From an uncultured Bacteroidales bacterium (lineage in GTDB: Bacteria; Bacteroidota; Bacteroidia; Bacteroidales; Paludibacteraceae), in NCBI GenBank assembly GCA_934725535.1, contig CAKVBV010000010.1, positions 1-47,864 on the forward strand: 47,864 nucleotides of DNA, read 5' to 3'. Below are positions 8,221 through 15,864 of this stretch, one piece after another. How positions within the stretch are numbered: the stretch's first letter is position 1; every line of letters starts with the position of its first letter. A model generated the notes under the pieces. It saw only the letters and a list, made by a program, of their open reading frames with translations, was not told the DNA's origin and did no database searches. Made by a program: the position numbers and the translations under genes.

Positions 8221-8838
8221 ATGAAAGGGAATCTTGTTATTGCAATTTGTTGTTTGTCTTTCTTGTCATGGAAGGCATTTGCTGATGTGGTTATTCTCAA
8301 TGAGTATGAACAAATCAGTGATGTGAAAGTACAGTTACCAATCATAGGTGATACTATTTCCTACACGGAAGAGGGTGTGCTGAAGCACATAGCAAAGAAC
8401 AATGTGTCTGCCGTTTTGTTCGACAATGGACGCTATCAGGAGATTATACACAGCACTCCCGCATGGGACATACCTGACTCTGTACTGACCGCTGAGAAAG
8501 CCGCATTGGAAGTCTTGAAGCAGACGCAAGATGAAACAACAGGAAATGTCTCTCAACAGAAGCATACAGATGTATCATCGGAAACAACTAATCAGGACAG
8601 CAAGGTCGTGAATATATTGGATGCAAACAATACTTCTGCAACGCCAACCATTATACCTCAACAATGTATGAACCTTGGAAATGAAGAGTACAAGCGCGTC
8701 TTTGCCGAGCAAAGAGCAAGTGCCTTGCAAAAGGGATACAGCAAGAGACAGGCATATATGCTGGCATCAGACGCAGCATTCAAGGCTAAGCAGCAAGTGA
8801 TAGAGGAATGTACTAAAAGTGTGGAAGCGAAACCATAA
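8221..8838 (+). CDS. Exported protein of unknown function
   Basis: A 205-residue protein with a cleavable signal peptide (residues 1-21, ending KAFA) and no lipobox. Residues 22-75 (DVVILNEYEQISDVKVQ ... ISYTEEGVLKHIAKNNVSAVLF) look like the short beta domain that Bacteroidetes exported proteins use to record a gene-name-like property of an envelope component, but no family name comes to mind. The middle is low-complexity, rich in Thr, Gln and Ser. The C-terminal 55 residues are a charged helix with one Cys near each end (CMNLGNEEYKRVFAEQRA ... VIEECTKS). Last gene of the 6706-8838 unit; a terminator hairpin follows at 8860. Confidence 0.75.
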   Translation: MKGNLVIAICCLSFLSWKAFADVVILNEYEQISDVKVQLPIIGDTISYTEEGVLKHIAKNNVSAVLFDNGRYQEIIHSTPAWDIPDSVLTAEKAALEVLKQTQDETTGNVSQQKHTDVSSETTNQDSKVVNILDANNTSATPTIIPQQCMNLGNEEYKRVFAEQRASALQKGYSKRQAYMLASDAAFKAKQQVIEECTKSVEAKP

Positions 8839-8859
8839 ACACATCTCGCATATCACATT

Positions 8860-8892
8860 AAGAGGCTGTCTGACAAGTATAGGCAGCCTCTT
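8860..8892. terminator. Two-way terminator hairpin
   Basis: AAGAGGCTG (8860-8868) pairs with CAGCCTCTT (8884-8892) around a 15-base loop. It stands between converging genes and is closely related to hairpins at 13000-13032 and 15738-15770. Confidence 0.75.
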
Positions 8893-8895
8893 GGT

Positions 8896-8916
8896 ATCAT
8901 TCACCATTCATTATTC
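8896..8916 (-). repeat. 7-bp array at the protease stop codon
   Basis: On the minus strand the units are GAATAAT, GAATGGT, GAATGAT. The first unit encodes the last Glu and the TAA stop of the S41 protease gene. Confidence 0.7.
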
Positions 8917-10461
8917 TTTCTTCACCTCTTCTATGGCACGCTGCAACTCAGGGTCGAAGCGGAGCATATAAGCATAGTTGCCACGCTGGTAGTAATAGCG
9001 TTTCACTATCTCCGAACCCAATAACTCTTCCACCTCTTGGCGGTTGCGCTGTATAGCCGCGCGGTAGTCAACGGTCAGGCGTGGCTGCCATGCACGCAGG
9101 TCGGCGAGTAAAGTAGAGTCAAGATCCTCGTTCTCTGCCATCTTCACCAACTCACGAAAGTAACGTCCTGTCTCTGTCTCATACGTGAACTTCTTCTCGT
9201 CCAAGAAGCGGCAGAAGTCCTCTATGTCCTCATCTGTGAGGGAGAACTCGGTGGCAGGAGCAATCGTCTCGTGCGTATTGCGATAGCGGGTGGCGTAGTC
9301 GAAGAACATATTCTGCCGATAGAGAGAATAACATACGTCCACTTTCTGAGAATCAACCAGTACAATGTCGGGCAGGATACCTCCCGCCGTGTCTTTCTTC
9401 AGTTCATTACCCCGCTGACGCTCGGCATAGTCTATCGCCTGAATACAACGCCCCGAAGGCAGATAATACTTGGAGGTCGTAACCTTCAGGTGTCCGCCAT
9501 ACGCGATGGGACGGATATTCTGCACCAGCCCTTTGCCGAAAGTGCGTTGTCCCAACAGGGTGGCACGCTTGAGGTCCTGCAAGCCGCCGGCCACAATCTC
9601 CGCAGACGATGCCGACTGCTCGTCCACCAACACGGCAATGGGCATATTCGGGAAGATAGGCGGTGTCTGTGTCTTGTAGGAGCGGCAGTTCTGCTCCACC
9701 TTGCCACGTGTGGACACCACTTCCGTACCGCGCGGCACGAAATAACTGACCAACTGTATCGCTTCGTCAATCACTCCCCCGCCATTACTGCGCAAGTCTA
9801 TCACCAACCGGCGAATACCTTGGTGCTGCACCATACTGTCAAGTGCCATCAGGAACTCCTGTGCCGAGTTGGTGGTGAACTCCGTGAAAGCAATATAGCC
9901 TATCGAGTCTTCCATGACAGCGGCATAGCCCACAGGCGGTATATGGATATCACGGCGGGTTACCTCACGTGTCAGCAACTCACCATTGCGCTCTACCGTG
10001 ATAGACAATGCGGTACCCGCTTTACCGCGCAGTTTCTCTGATACCTGCTGGGTATTCTTGCGGGTACAATCCATACCATCCACAGTAACGAACCTGTCGC
10101 CTGCCCGCAGACCTGCTTGTTGCGCAGGGTTGCCTTCGTAGGGCTCGCTCACATACACAGCCGTATCGCGCTGCATAATCATAGCCCCAATGCCGCCGTA
10201 CTTGCCGGTGGTCATCATACGCAGGCTCTCGTCCTCGCGCTTGGGTATATATACCGTGTACGGGTCCACACGGCGCAGCATCTGATTGATACTCACCTCA
10301 ATGAGGTCGTCATAGTTGAGTGTGTCCACGTAGTTCATATCCAACTGACGCATCACATCGGTGTAGATGGTCAGGTTCTTGTCTATACGTGTGGTCTTGG
10401 TCTCGGCGTGTGCGGATAGTCCGCAAACGGCAGACAGACAAAGGATTAGCAGTCTTTGCAT
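8911..10461 (-). CDS. S41-family C-terminal processing protease (CtpA-like)
   Basis: A periplasmic serine protease of the tail-specific/CtpA family. The signal peptide is MQRLLILCLSAVCGLSAHAE. A PDZ domain follows (about 90-170; GGIGAMIMQRD, GLRAGDRFVTVDG) and then the S41 core. The catalytic Ser lies in VDEQSASSAEIVAGGLQD and the Lys about 25 residues later in GQRTFGKGLVQ, the usual spacing. The C-terminal 130 residues form the family's helical extension. I place the start at 10461 because the ATG at 10470, three codons earlier, is inside a 7-base spacer array; the track-length form would be 519 residues. It is the last gene of the mnmA-yigZ-coaD unit, 15 bases after coaD. Its last codon and stop come from the array at 8896. 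Confidence 0.93.
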   Translation of the reverse strand: MQRLLILCLSAVCGLSAHAETKTTRIDKNLTIYTDVMRQLDMNYVDTLNYDDLIEVSINQMLRRVDPYTVYIPKREDESLRMMTTGKYGGIGAMIMQRDTAVYVSEPYEGNPAQQAGLRAGDRFVTVDGMDCTRKNTQQVSEKLRGKAGTALSITVERNGELLTREVTRRDIHIPPVGYAAVMEDSIGYIAFTEFTTNSAQEFLMALDSMVQHQGIRRLVIDLRSNGGGVIDEAIQLVSYFVPRGTEVVSTRGKVEQNCRSYKTQTPPIFPNMPIAVLVDEQSASSAEIVAGGLQDLKRATLLGQRTFGKGLVQNIRPIAYGGHLKVTTSKYYLPSGRCIQAIDYAERQRGNELKKDTAGGILPDIVLVDSQKVDVCYSLYRQNMFFDYATRYRNTHETIAPATEFSLTDEDIEDFCRFLDEKKFTYETETGRYFRELVKMAENEDLDSTLLADLRAWQPRLTVDYRAAIQRNRQEVEELLGSEIVKRYYYQRGNYAYMLRFDPELQRAIEEVKKE

Positions 10462-10489
10462 ATTAACCATTAACTATTACTTATTACTG
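10462..10489 (-). repeat. 7-bp array at the coaD stop codon
   Basis: Four units on the plus strand: ATTAACC, ATTAACT, ATTACTT, ATTACTG. Read on the minus strand they encode the Ser-Asn-Lys-stop end of CoaD and then place TAA in all three frames. Confidence 0.85.
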
Positions 10490-10941
10490 ACTTTCTTCTT
10501 TTTTGCAGGCAAAAAGGAAGAAATATCTTTGTTGTATGAATACAGGTCGCGTACCAATGTGGACGATATATGTGCATACTCAGGACGTGTGTACAGGAGT
10601 ATTGTCTCTATGCCACCGAGTTGCTTGTTGGCTTCCGCCATATTGCGCTCATACTCAAAGTCTTCCACGCATCGCACGCCACGAATGATACAGTGTGCAC
10701 CATGTTGTGCGGCGAAGTCCACGGTCAGACAATCGTATATCTCCACACGCACACGCGGTTCGTCGGCAAAGATGCGCTGTATGGCATCCAGCCGTTCCCG
10801 AATAGGGAATGTCTCTTTTTTGGTGCTGTTGCGACCTATGCCGATTACTATCTCGTCAAATATGGTCAGTCCGCGCATGACGATGTCGTAGTGACCAATG
10901 GTAAAGGGGTCAAAACTCCCCGGGAAAATCGCTCGTTTCAT
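10477..10941 (-). CDS. coaD: Phosphopantetheine adenylyltransferase
   Basis: Joins 4'-phosphopantetheine and ATP to give dephospho-CoA, the fourth step of coenzyme A synthesis, in the cytoplasm. The 154-residue length is normal. The nucleotidyltransferase motif is at the N-terminus: GSFDPFTIGHYDI, with the TxGH box at residues 14-17. The family's RGVRCVEDFEYERNMA segment, which lines the pantetheine site, and the ISSTLVR motif are both present. It sits between yigZ-like (22 bases upstream) and the S41 protease. Its C-terminal SNK and stop are encoded by the 7-base array at 10462, so the tail sequence is probably not functional. Confidence 0.97.
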   Translation of the reverse strand: MKRAIFPGSFDPFTIGHYDIVMRGLTIFDEIVIGIGRNSTKKETFPIRERLDAIQRIFADEPRVRVEIYDCLTVDFAAQHGAHCIIRGVRCVEDFEYERNMAEANKQLGGIETILLYTRPEYAHISSTLVRDLYSYNKDISSFLPAKKKKVSNK

Positions 10942-10948
10942 ATCAAAG

Positions 10949-10976
10949 ATTAACTATTAACTATTACTTATTACTG
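10949..10976 (-). repeat. 7-bp array at the yigZ-like stop codon
   Basis: ATTAACT, ATTAACT, ATTACTT, ATTACTG on the plus strand. On the minus strand the first units encode Ser-Asn-Lys-stop, exactly as at the end of coaD. Confidence 0.85.
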
Positions 10977-11374
10977 GGACAGCGCAGTTCTGCGCTTTCC
11001 AACGCACTCTTACTTGCCTCGCGGTATGCCACTATCAGTCCGCCTGTGCCGAGGAGCGTCCCGCCGAAGTAGCGCACCACCACTACCAATACATAGTCCA
11101 ATCCTCTGGCATCTATGCTCCGCAGAATAGGTGCACCCGCTGTGCCATGCGGTTCGCCGTCATCTTTGGTTCGCCAGAGATTGTCGCCCAGTCGGTAGGC
11201 ATAGCACACATGCCGCGCATCATGGTACTTCTTCTTGTACCATGCTATGCGTTGCTTTGCCTGTTCCTCATCGGCAATGGGCTCGGCAAAGGCGAGGAAC
11301 TTGCTTCCCCTGTCCTTGTATATCCCCGTGCTGATAGCAGCAATAGTGGGCTTATTTGTCGTATCAGTAGCCAA
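10964..11374 (-). CDS. YigZ/IMPACT family protein
   Basis: A 136-residue member of the UPF0029 (IMPACT/YigZ) N-terminal domain family, thought to bind RNA or ribosomes; the bacterial role is not settled. Family marks are GSKFLAFAEPI near the start, the central DARHVCYAYRLG, the DDGEPHGTAGAPIL stretch and VVRYFGGTLLGTGGL. It lacks the C-terminal ferredoxin-like domain of E. coli YigZ (about 200 residues), as in other Bacteroidetes short forms. The only start in range is a TTG at 11374-11372, inside the 7-base array at 11373, so the true start is uncertain. It follows mnmA by 31 bases. Its SNK tail and stop come from the array at 10949. Confidence 0.9.
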   Translation of the reverse strand: MATDTTNKPTIAAISTGIYKDRGSKFLAFAEPIADEEQAKQRIAWYKKKYHDARHVCYAYRLGDNLWRTKDDGEPHGTAGAPILRSIDARGLDYVLVVVVRYFGGTLLGTGGLIVAYREASKSALESAELRCPSNK

Positions 11375-11414
11375 TTCTTAATTCCCAATTCTTAATTCCT
11401 AATTCTTAATTCTC
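11373..11414 (-). repeat. 7-bp array at the mnmA stop codon
   Basis: Six units of AATTCNN on the plus strand (AATTCTT, AATTCCC, AATTCTT, AATTCCT, AATTCTT, AATTCTC). On the minus strand, GAATTAA/GAATTAG supplies the Glu-Asn-stop end of MnmA and further stops in other frames. Confidence 0.85.
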
Positions 11415-12482
11415 TATCACTCCTCCGCCGACCAAGAGGTTGTCTTTGTACATCACCAACGACTGCCCGGGTGTTACGCCCCATACGGGTGAGTGGAAAT
11501 GCAGGCAAGCCGTATTCCTGTCAGGCTGTAAATCAATCTCTGCTGCTACTGCGGGTGACCTATAGCGGATACGCGCCTCCACAGCGGGCGAGGTCCGAAG
11601 CCACTCCACATCGCGAATACGCACATCACGCGCCTCCACGGAAGTGCGGTAGAGGTCGTCGTGATCACCCAATGTTACCCGATTATGCTCTGCATCGATG
11701 TGAGTAACATATTTAGGGCTTCCCAAGGCGATGCCCAGTCCCTTGCGCTGACCGATGGTGTAGTTGGTATATCCTTCGTGCTGCCCCAATATATGCCCAT
11801 CCGCATCCACATATTCTCCGGAAGGCACCTCCACCCCCTGTTCCGACAAGAAGGTGCGATAGTCATTGTCCGGAACGAAGCATATCTCCTGACTCTCAGC
11901 CTTTTGTGACAGGGCAACAAAGCCGTGGTCAAAGGCTATCTGTCGCACTTCGGGTTTGGTCAGTCCGCCCAACGGGAACAATGTTCTGCGCAGATTGTCC
12001 TCAGTCAGCATCCACAGGAAATACGTCTGGTCTTTGCGGGTGTCCACCGCCCTTTTGAGGTAGATATGCCCGCCACGTTCTGCTATTTGCGCATAGTGCC
12101 CTGTGGCTATGTAGTCGCAACTATACCTGTCAGCAGCCTCTATCAGCGCACCCCACTTGATGTGCGAGTTGCACAGCACACACGGGTTCGGTGTCCTGCC
12201 ATGGGTGTATTCGTCCACGAAATTAGCAATCACGTGTTCGCGGAACGTATCCCGAAAATCCACGATATGGTGCTCAAAGCCCAATGTCTGCGCATTATGT
12301 TTGGCCTCCATAATACTCTCCACCGAGCAACAGCCCTTTTCACGCACAAGGCATGATTCCTTGATGCTGTCGAAGGTGCGATACGTAACCCCCACAAGTT
12401 CGTACCCCTGCTCGCGGAGCAGGATTGCCGAAACCGTCGAGTCTATGCCGCCCGACATGGCTATTAGTACACGCTGTGCCAT
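11406..12482 (-). CDS. mnmA: tRNA 2-thiouridylase MnmA
   Basis: Puts sulfur on position 2 of U34 in tRNA-Lys, -Glu and -Gln, using ATP and a persulfide relay. From the ATG at 12482 it has 358 residues. The PP-loop is SGGIDST (the family usually has SGGVDSS). The first catalytic Cys is in TPNPCVLCN and the second in the SQEICFVPDND segment, as expected. The C-terminal beta-barrel ends RYRSPAVAAE ... VTPGQSLVMYKD. A longer reading frame reaches 12596, but that extra part lies upstream of the promoter at 12526-12556 and is not MnmA-like. First gene of the mnmA-yigZ-coaD-protease unit. Confidence 0.96.
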   Translation of the reverse strand: MAQRVLIAMSGGIDSTVSAILLREQGYELVGVTYRTFDSIKESCLVREKGCCSVESIMEAKHNAQTLGFEHHIVDFRDTFREHVIANFVDEYTHGRTPNPCVLCNSHIKWGALIEAADRYSCDYIATGHYAQIAERGGHIYLKRAVDTRKDQTYFLWMLTEDNLRRTLFPLGGLTKPEVRQIAFDHGFVALSQKAESQEICFVPDNDYRTFLSEQGVEVPSGEYVDADGHILGQHEGYTNYTIGQRKGLGIALGSPKYVTHIDAEHNRVTLGDHDDLYRTSVEARDVRIRDVEWLRTSPAVEARIRYRSPAVAAEIDLQPDRNTACLHFHSPVWGVTPGQSLVMYKDNLLVGGGVIEN

Positions 12483-12525
12483 ATAATCTTCGGGAACGTA
12501 AAAATGCCCCCGTATTTCTACGCCA

Positions 12526-12556
12526 CAAAGATACTGCTTTTTTCCAACATAGCCAA
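12526..12556 (-). promoter_or_regulatory. Promoter of mnmA
   Basis: On the minus strand: TTG (12556-12554), 20 bases, TATCTTTG (12533-12526). The predicted start near 12519 fixes the MnmA start at 12482. Confidence 0.8.
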
Positions 12557-12560
12557 ATGT

Positions 12561-12586
12561 TTGGGGACGATGTGCCGCGTGTCGTT
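12561..12586 (+). repeat. Degenerate REP family A copy
   Basis: TTGGGGACGATGTGCCGCGT followed by GTCGT resembles family A with several changes; the hairpin arms no longer pair fully. Confidence 0.5.
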
Positions 12587-12863
12587 TCCCTAACATCCGA
12601 CCATAGAGGAATCCTCGACTACCCTCCCGGGCAGTATTTCATACGTCAAAGACCACGGGCTGCTTACGTCTGCAGCCTACCGGATTCAACACCTTGAATC
12701 ACGATGCAAAGGTACTACAAAGTCAGAGGGCATTGAGCGTTTCCGGTACTTTCTGTTACTTTCCGGCGCGATTTGGTGCGATTTGGTAGTTTCTGTCACT
12801 TTCAGTTACTTTTCTTTTATAACAAACTATATTATAGCCATATACAATGATATACCTATAAGG
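12587..12863. other. Intergenic stretch without a gene
   Basis: No convincing coding region. On the minus strand there is a TACCTTTG box (12714-12707) without a good -33 element, followed by a perfect 6-bp hairpin GGCTGC/GCAGCC (within 12660-12681). It could mark a small RNA, but the evidence is weak. Bases 12735-12815 hold loose repeats of ACTTTC and CGATTTGGTG. Confidence 0.35.
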
Positions 12864-12908
12864 ATGATGGGGCTAATAAGTCTGATTGGACTAATGGAAC
12901 TAATAGAA
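12864..12908 (+). repeat. 9-bp tandem array
   Basis: Five 9-base units: ATGATGGGG, CTAATAAGT, CTGATTGGA, CTAATGGAA, CTAATAGAA. It directly abuts the REP family A copy at 12909. Confidence 0.75.
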
Positions 12909-12935
12909 GACGACGCGAGCCGCGTCGTCCCCCAA
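12909..12935 (-). repeat. REP family A copy
   Basis: Full 27-base element in minus orientation (GACGACGCGAGCCGCGTCGT, then CCCCCAA). Confidence 0.85.
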
Positions 12936-12999
12936 ACTGCGCAGCCGCCTTGCGCTTCACGTCTCCCATCATAAAATGCACAAAAAGAAAATGCACAAA

Positions 13000-13032
13000 A
13001 AGAGACTGCCTGACATTGTCAAACAGCCTCTT
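13000..13032 (-). terminator. Terminator of the 13084-14058 gene
   Basis: AAGAGACTG (13000-13008) and CAGCCTCTT (13024-13032) form a 9-bp stem with one mismatch. On the minus strand it is followed by CTTTTTGTGCATTTTC, a T-rich run. Related to the hairpins at 8860 and 15738. Confidence 0.75.
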
Positions 13033-13083
13033 TACTCTATTCAGTCCCTGTTTTTATTTGGGGATTGGAATATAAGAAGACGA

Positions 13084-14058
13084 TTATTCAATCACTGCAC
13101 CTACAGCATTGTAGCGTACACCGTCGCGGATGATAATCAGTTTGCCATCTTCAACTACCTTCACTGCCTTTGCTGGAGCAACAGTCACATCTTCAACTGC
13201 GGTAGTGGTGGAAATAATCTCGCCCTTACCTTGCTTGATTTGGATGCTTGTACCAGTAACGTTACCATCCTCATCTTTGTATGCATACTTCATAATTTTA
13301 CCGGTTACCGCTACTTTATAGCCATCTTCAATTTCGGAAATACGTGTTTGGTATGCATAGAACTCACCTTTAACACTCATATCGTCAGTCATATAAAAAT
13401 TTTGGCTGTTGTATTTAGTGTCATATTCTTTCACACCTCTTGCGAAACCTACAACGCGATATTCCTTGTCACTAGTGGCTCCTTCTGCAAGTGCATTACC
13501 GATTTCCAAGGCTTTAGCCACGGTGATTTCTTCTGCGGGAGTTGCCTCGCCCTCATAGATGGTGATAGTTTTTACTTCCCATGTCGGGCAGACGCTGGTT
13601 GTGCTGACATAAACGAAAGCCAATTTGATAGTCTTACCTGCATAGTTATTGATAACCGCTTCGTCATCTTGGAACGTCCATGAAGTGCCTGCTGGCATAC
13701 CTATGGTAATATCATTCCACGTGGTGCCGTTGTCTGTGGAAACTTTTACTTTCAAATTGGTAGCAGCACCTTTGTTAACTGCTTGGTTGAGTTTGATGGT
13801 TGCTGTTTTTGCCGCTGTTAAATCAATAGCAGGCGATACAAACCACGATTCTGCGACATAGGCTTTATCCTTATAAGCACTTGCTTTCATATAACCATAC
13901 TGAGTATCTGCTTTCCATACGTATGACAAGCCACCAAGGTCTTTGTTATCAATAGTCCAATCACCTTGACCCTTACTGAAATCTGCTTTGTAGAGGTCGC
14001 CTGCGAAAAGCATTGCGCTGGCACATACTGCCATTGCTAATGAGAAAAACTTCTTCAT
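13084..14058 (-). CDS. Secreted protein with OB-like domain and conserved C-terminal tail
   Basis: A 324-residue exported protein. The signal peptide is MKKFFSLAMAVCASAMLFAG. Residues about 22-170 form a beta-sandwich like the jelly-roll modules of Bacteroidetes surface proteins (YKADFSKGQGDWTIDN at the start, WFVSPAIDLTAAKTATIKL). A second domain (about 175-285; VAKALEIGNALAEGATSDKEYRVVGF ... YKVAVTGKIMKYAYKDEDG) looks like the OB-like domain found in many Bacteroidales secreted proteins. The last 28 residues, starting KAVKVVEDGKLIIIRDG and ending YNAVGAVIE, are nearly the same as the tail of the divergent neighbour at 14489. The tail is plausibly a sorting or anchoring signal; a PorE-like protein is encoded 5 kb away. 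Own promoter at 14186-14215 and terminator at 13000. Confidence 0.85.
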   Translation of the reverse strand: MKKFFSLAMAVCASAMLFAGDLYKADFSKGQGDWTIDNKDLGGLSYVWKADTQYGYMKASAYKDKAYVAESWFVSPAIDLTAAKTATIKLNQAVNKGAATNLKVKVSTDNGTTWNDITIGMPAGTSWTFQDDEAVINNYAGKTIKLAFVYVSTTSVCPTWEVKTITIYEGEATPAEEITVAKALEIGNALAEGATSDKEYRVVGFARGVKEYDTKYNSQNFYMTDDMSVKGEFYAYQTRISEIEDGYKVAVTGKIMKYAYKDEDGNVTGTSIQIKQGKGEIISTTTAVEDVTVAPAKAVKVVEDGKLIIIRDGVRYNAVGAVIE

Positions 14059-14138
14059 AATACTGATTTTTTAATTTGTTATTAGTTTATTAAGTTATTT
14101 GTAGTTTGTTCTGTTGTTGGTTTTGTTTATTGGAGGGG

Positions 14139-14166
14139 CAAATAAACGACCCTTTTTCGTGAACCC
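14139..14166. repeat. Left arm of perfect 28-bp inverted repeat
   Basis: These 28 bases (key core AAACGACCCTTTTTCGTGAA) are the exact reverse complement of 14347-14374. It falls in the 5' leader of the minus-strand gene, starting about 80 bases before its ATG. The 180 bases between the arms hold two divergent promoters. Confidence 0.95.
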
Positions 14167-14185
14167 ACTTACTTGCATAGAGGCT

Positions 14186-14215
14186 CAAATATACCATAAT
14201 ATATGACCATGGCAA
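14186..14215 (-). promoter_or_regulatory. Leftward promoter for the 13084-14058 gene
   Basis: On the minus strand: TTG (14215-14213), 19 bases, TATATTTG (14193-14186). The transcript would begin near 14180 and run straight into the left arm of the inverted repeat. Confidence 0.65.
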
Positions 14216-14254
14216 TCTTCACAAAAAAATAACAATAAAATTAAGCACATAAAT

Positions 14255-14285
14255 TTGTGCGTATCAATTAAAAGCAGTATCTTTG
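14255..14285 (+). promoter_or_regulatory. Rightward promoter for the 14489-15694 gene
   Basis: TTG at 14255-14257, 20 bases, TATCTTTG at 14278-14285: an ideal match. The start near 14292 gives a leader of almost 200 bases that carries the right arm of the inverted repeat. Confidence 0.8.
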
Positions 14286-14346
14286 CAAGGAATTTGAAAA
14301 GAGGGGATTTGTGGATATTGTGAGAGTGTGTGGATAAGGAGTTGCA

Positions 14347-14374
14347 GGGTTCACGAAAAAGGGTCGTTTATTTG
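14347..14374. repeat. Right arm of perfect 28-bp inverted repeat
   Basis: Exact mirror of 14139-14166. In the sense direction of each gene the two arms read identically, so both messages would carry the same 28-base leader element. It starts 142 bases upstream of the ATG at 14489. Confidence 0.95.
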
Positions 14375-14488
14375 AGTCCACGCAATGAGGTGGGGATACC
14401 AAGGGGAATACAAATGATAGTTCCTCGTTCTAATCAAATGATAATAACAGTATAATAAACTAATAATTAACCATTAAATTCATTTTTT

Positions 14489-15694
14489 ATGAAGAAGTTT
14501 ACATTATTTTTTGCTGCAATGTTGGCATGCACAATGTCATTTGCGCAAACAGATTACTCAACTACCTACACGAGTAATGTAGCCGTGGCTGCAGGAGAAA
14601 ATGCAGAGAATGTAAAAATTAAAGTTGGGGAAACTGATTATGATGCTATGAAAGCCGGTACGTCAAAGAAAGCCGGTAGTGTCAAAATTACCGTTCCTGC
14701 CAATATGACCAATCTGCACATCCACGCTATTGCTTGGAAAGGTGATGCAGGTGCTGAAGTAACTATTAAAGGTGCAACGTGTACACCTGCAAAATTGACA
14801 TTGGCTGCAAATGACGGCATTTCTGGTAATGCTCCTTTCACTATCTCGGGTGATATGTCGGAGGACTATTACTTCAACGTGGCTCTGACTGGTGTTACTG
14901 CAGAGACCACATTGACTCTCTCTTGCCCGAAACGCTTTGTTGTCTTTGGAGTAAACGCTGTGGCTGCTCAGGCTGTTGAGGCTACGGCTATTGCCTTAGA
15001 CCAGACCACCTTGGAATTGAAGCAATACAAGTCTGCCAAATTAGTGGCTACACTCACTCCTACAGACGCTACAACGATTGTCGAATGGACATCTTCCGAT
15101 GAGAAGATTGCCACTGTAGGCAGCAACGGCGTTGTTACCGCAGTAGGTGTAGGAACAGCAAATATCACTGCTACTGCAGGCAAGGTATCGGCTACTTGCG
15201 CTGTTACAGTGAAGGCTGCTACTCCTATCACCTGTGCAGAGGCTGTTGAATTGGCGAAAGCCGTATCCGGCGATAATGTGGCTGCTGAAGGTGGCAAGTA
15301 CGTTATCCGTGGCTATGTAACCGCATTGAAAGGTACCCCTGCTGACGATATGAAAACATACAGCAACTATTCCGCGTGGATGGCTGATACCAAAGATGGT
15401 GGCGAGGTATTTATGGCATACCAAGTAAAACCTGTTGACGGCAAGACTATTGCTGCTGTAGGTGACTACGTTGAGGTTGTAGGCGACATCACCAAATACA
15501 CCGATAAAGACAATAACACCACCTATGAGACAATGGGCAAAGGTAATGCTACAATCAAAAAGATAGGGGATGCTACCGCTGTAGAGGAAGTTGAGGTTGC
15601 TCCCGGTAAGGCTGTGAAGGTGGTAGAGAACGGGCAACTGATTATTATCCGTGACGGTGTACGCTACAATGCTGTAGGTGCAGTGATGGAGTAA
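14489..15694 (+). CDS. Secreted protein with bacterial Ig-like (Big_2) and OB-like domains
   Basis: A 401-residue exported protein, signal peptide MKKFTLFFAAMLACTMSFAQ. Residues about 20-165 are a beta-rich domain. Residues about 168-245 are a clear Big_2 Ig-like domain (ALDQTTLELKQYKSAKLVAT, then VEWTSSDEKIATVGSNGVVT and VGTANITATA). Residues about 248-370 are an OB-like domain (AEAVELAKAVSGDN, YVIRGYVTALKG, VGDYVEVVGDITKYT). The last 28 residues start KAVKVVENGQLIIIRDG and end YNAVGAVME, matching the tail of the divergent gene at 13084 in protein and largely in DNA. Probably a cell-surface or extracellular protein; the tail may direct secretion. Own promoter at 14255 and terminator at 15738. 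Confidence 0.87.
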   Translation: MKKFTLFFAAMLACTMSFAQTDYSTTYTSNVAVAAGENAENVKIKVGETDYDAMKAGTSKKAGSVKITVPANMTNLHIHAIAWKGDAGAEVTIKGATCTPAKLTLAANDGISGNAPFTISGDMSEDYYFNVALTGVTAETTLTLSCPKRFVVFGVNAVAAQAVEATAIALDQTTLELKQYKSAKLVATLTPTDATTIVEWTSSDEKIATVGSNGVVTAVGVGTANITATAGKVSATCAVTVKAATPITCAEAVELAKAVSGDNVAAEGGKYVIRGYVTALKGTPADDMKTYSNYSAWMADTKDGGEVFMAYQVKPVDGKTIAAVGDYVEVVGDITKYTDKDNNTTYETMGKGNATIKKIGDATAVEEVEVAPGKAVKVVENGQLIIIRDGVRYNAVGAVME

Positions 15695-15737
15695 GGCTGA
15701 GTGTCGTCTGTTCCCCATTAGAGGAAAGGGAAAGAAC

Positions 15738-15770
15738 AGGAGGTTGTCCGGCAAGTACAGGCAACCTCCT
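15738..15770 (+). terminator. Terminator after the 14489-15694 gene
   Basis: AGGAGGTTG (15738-15746) pairs perfectly with CAACCTCCT (15762-15770), followed by GCTTTTTTG. Third member of the hairpin family also seen at 8860 and 13000. Confidence 0.85.
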
Positions 15771-15864
15771 GCTTTTTTGTGTGGGGCGACGATGCTTTCA
15801 AAACAGCATCTAAGTGCCATCAAAAAACACAATGAAACCGTATATGTAGTTCGGCGAAGCCGAT

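Noticed and set aside
12483..12596. Longer mnmA start
   Set aside because: The extra 38 codons lie across and upstream of the mnmA promoter and do not look like MnmA.
12600..12714. Possible SRP-like small RNA on the minus strand
   Set aside because: A few words (TCCGG, AAGCAGCC) recall SRP RNA, but the order and the tetraloop do not fit and the promoter lacks a -33 element.
12783..12974. 63-codon open frame
   Set aside because: Made of a 9-base array and a REP copy; no protein-like features.
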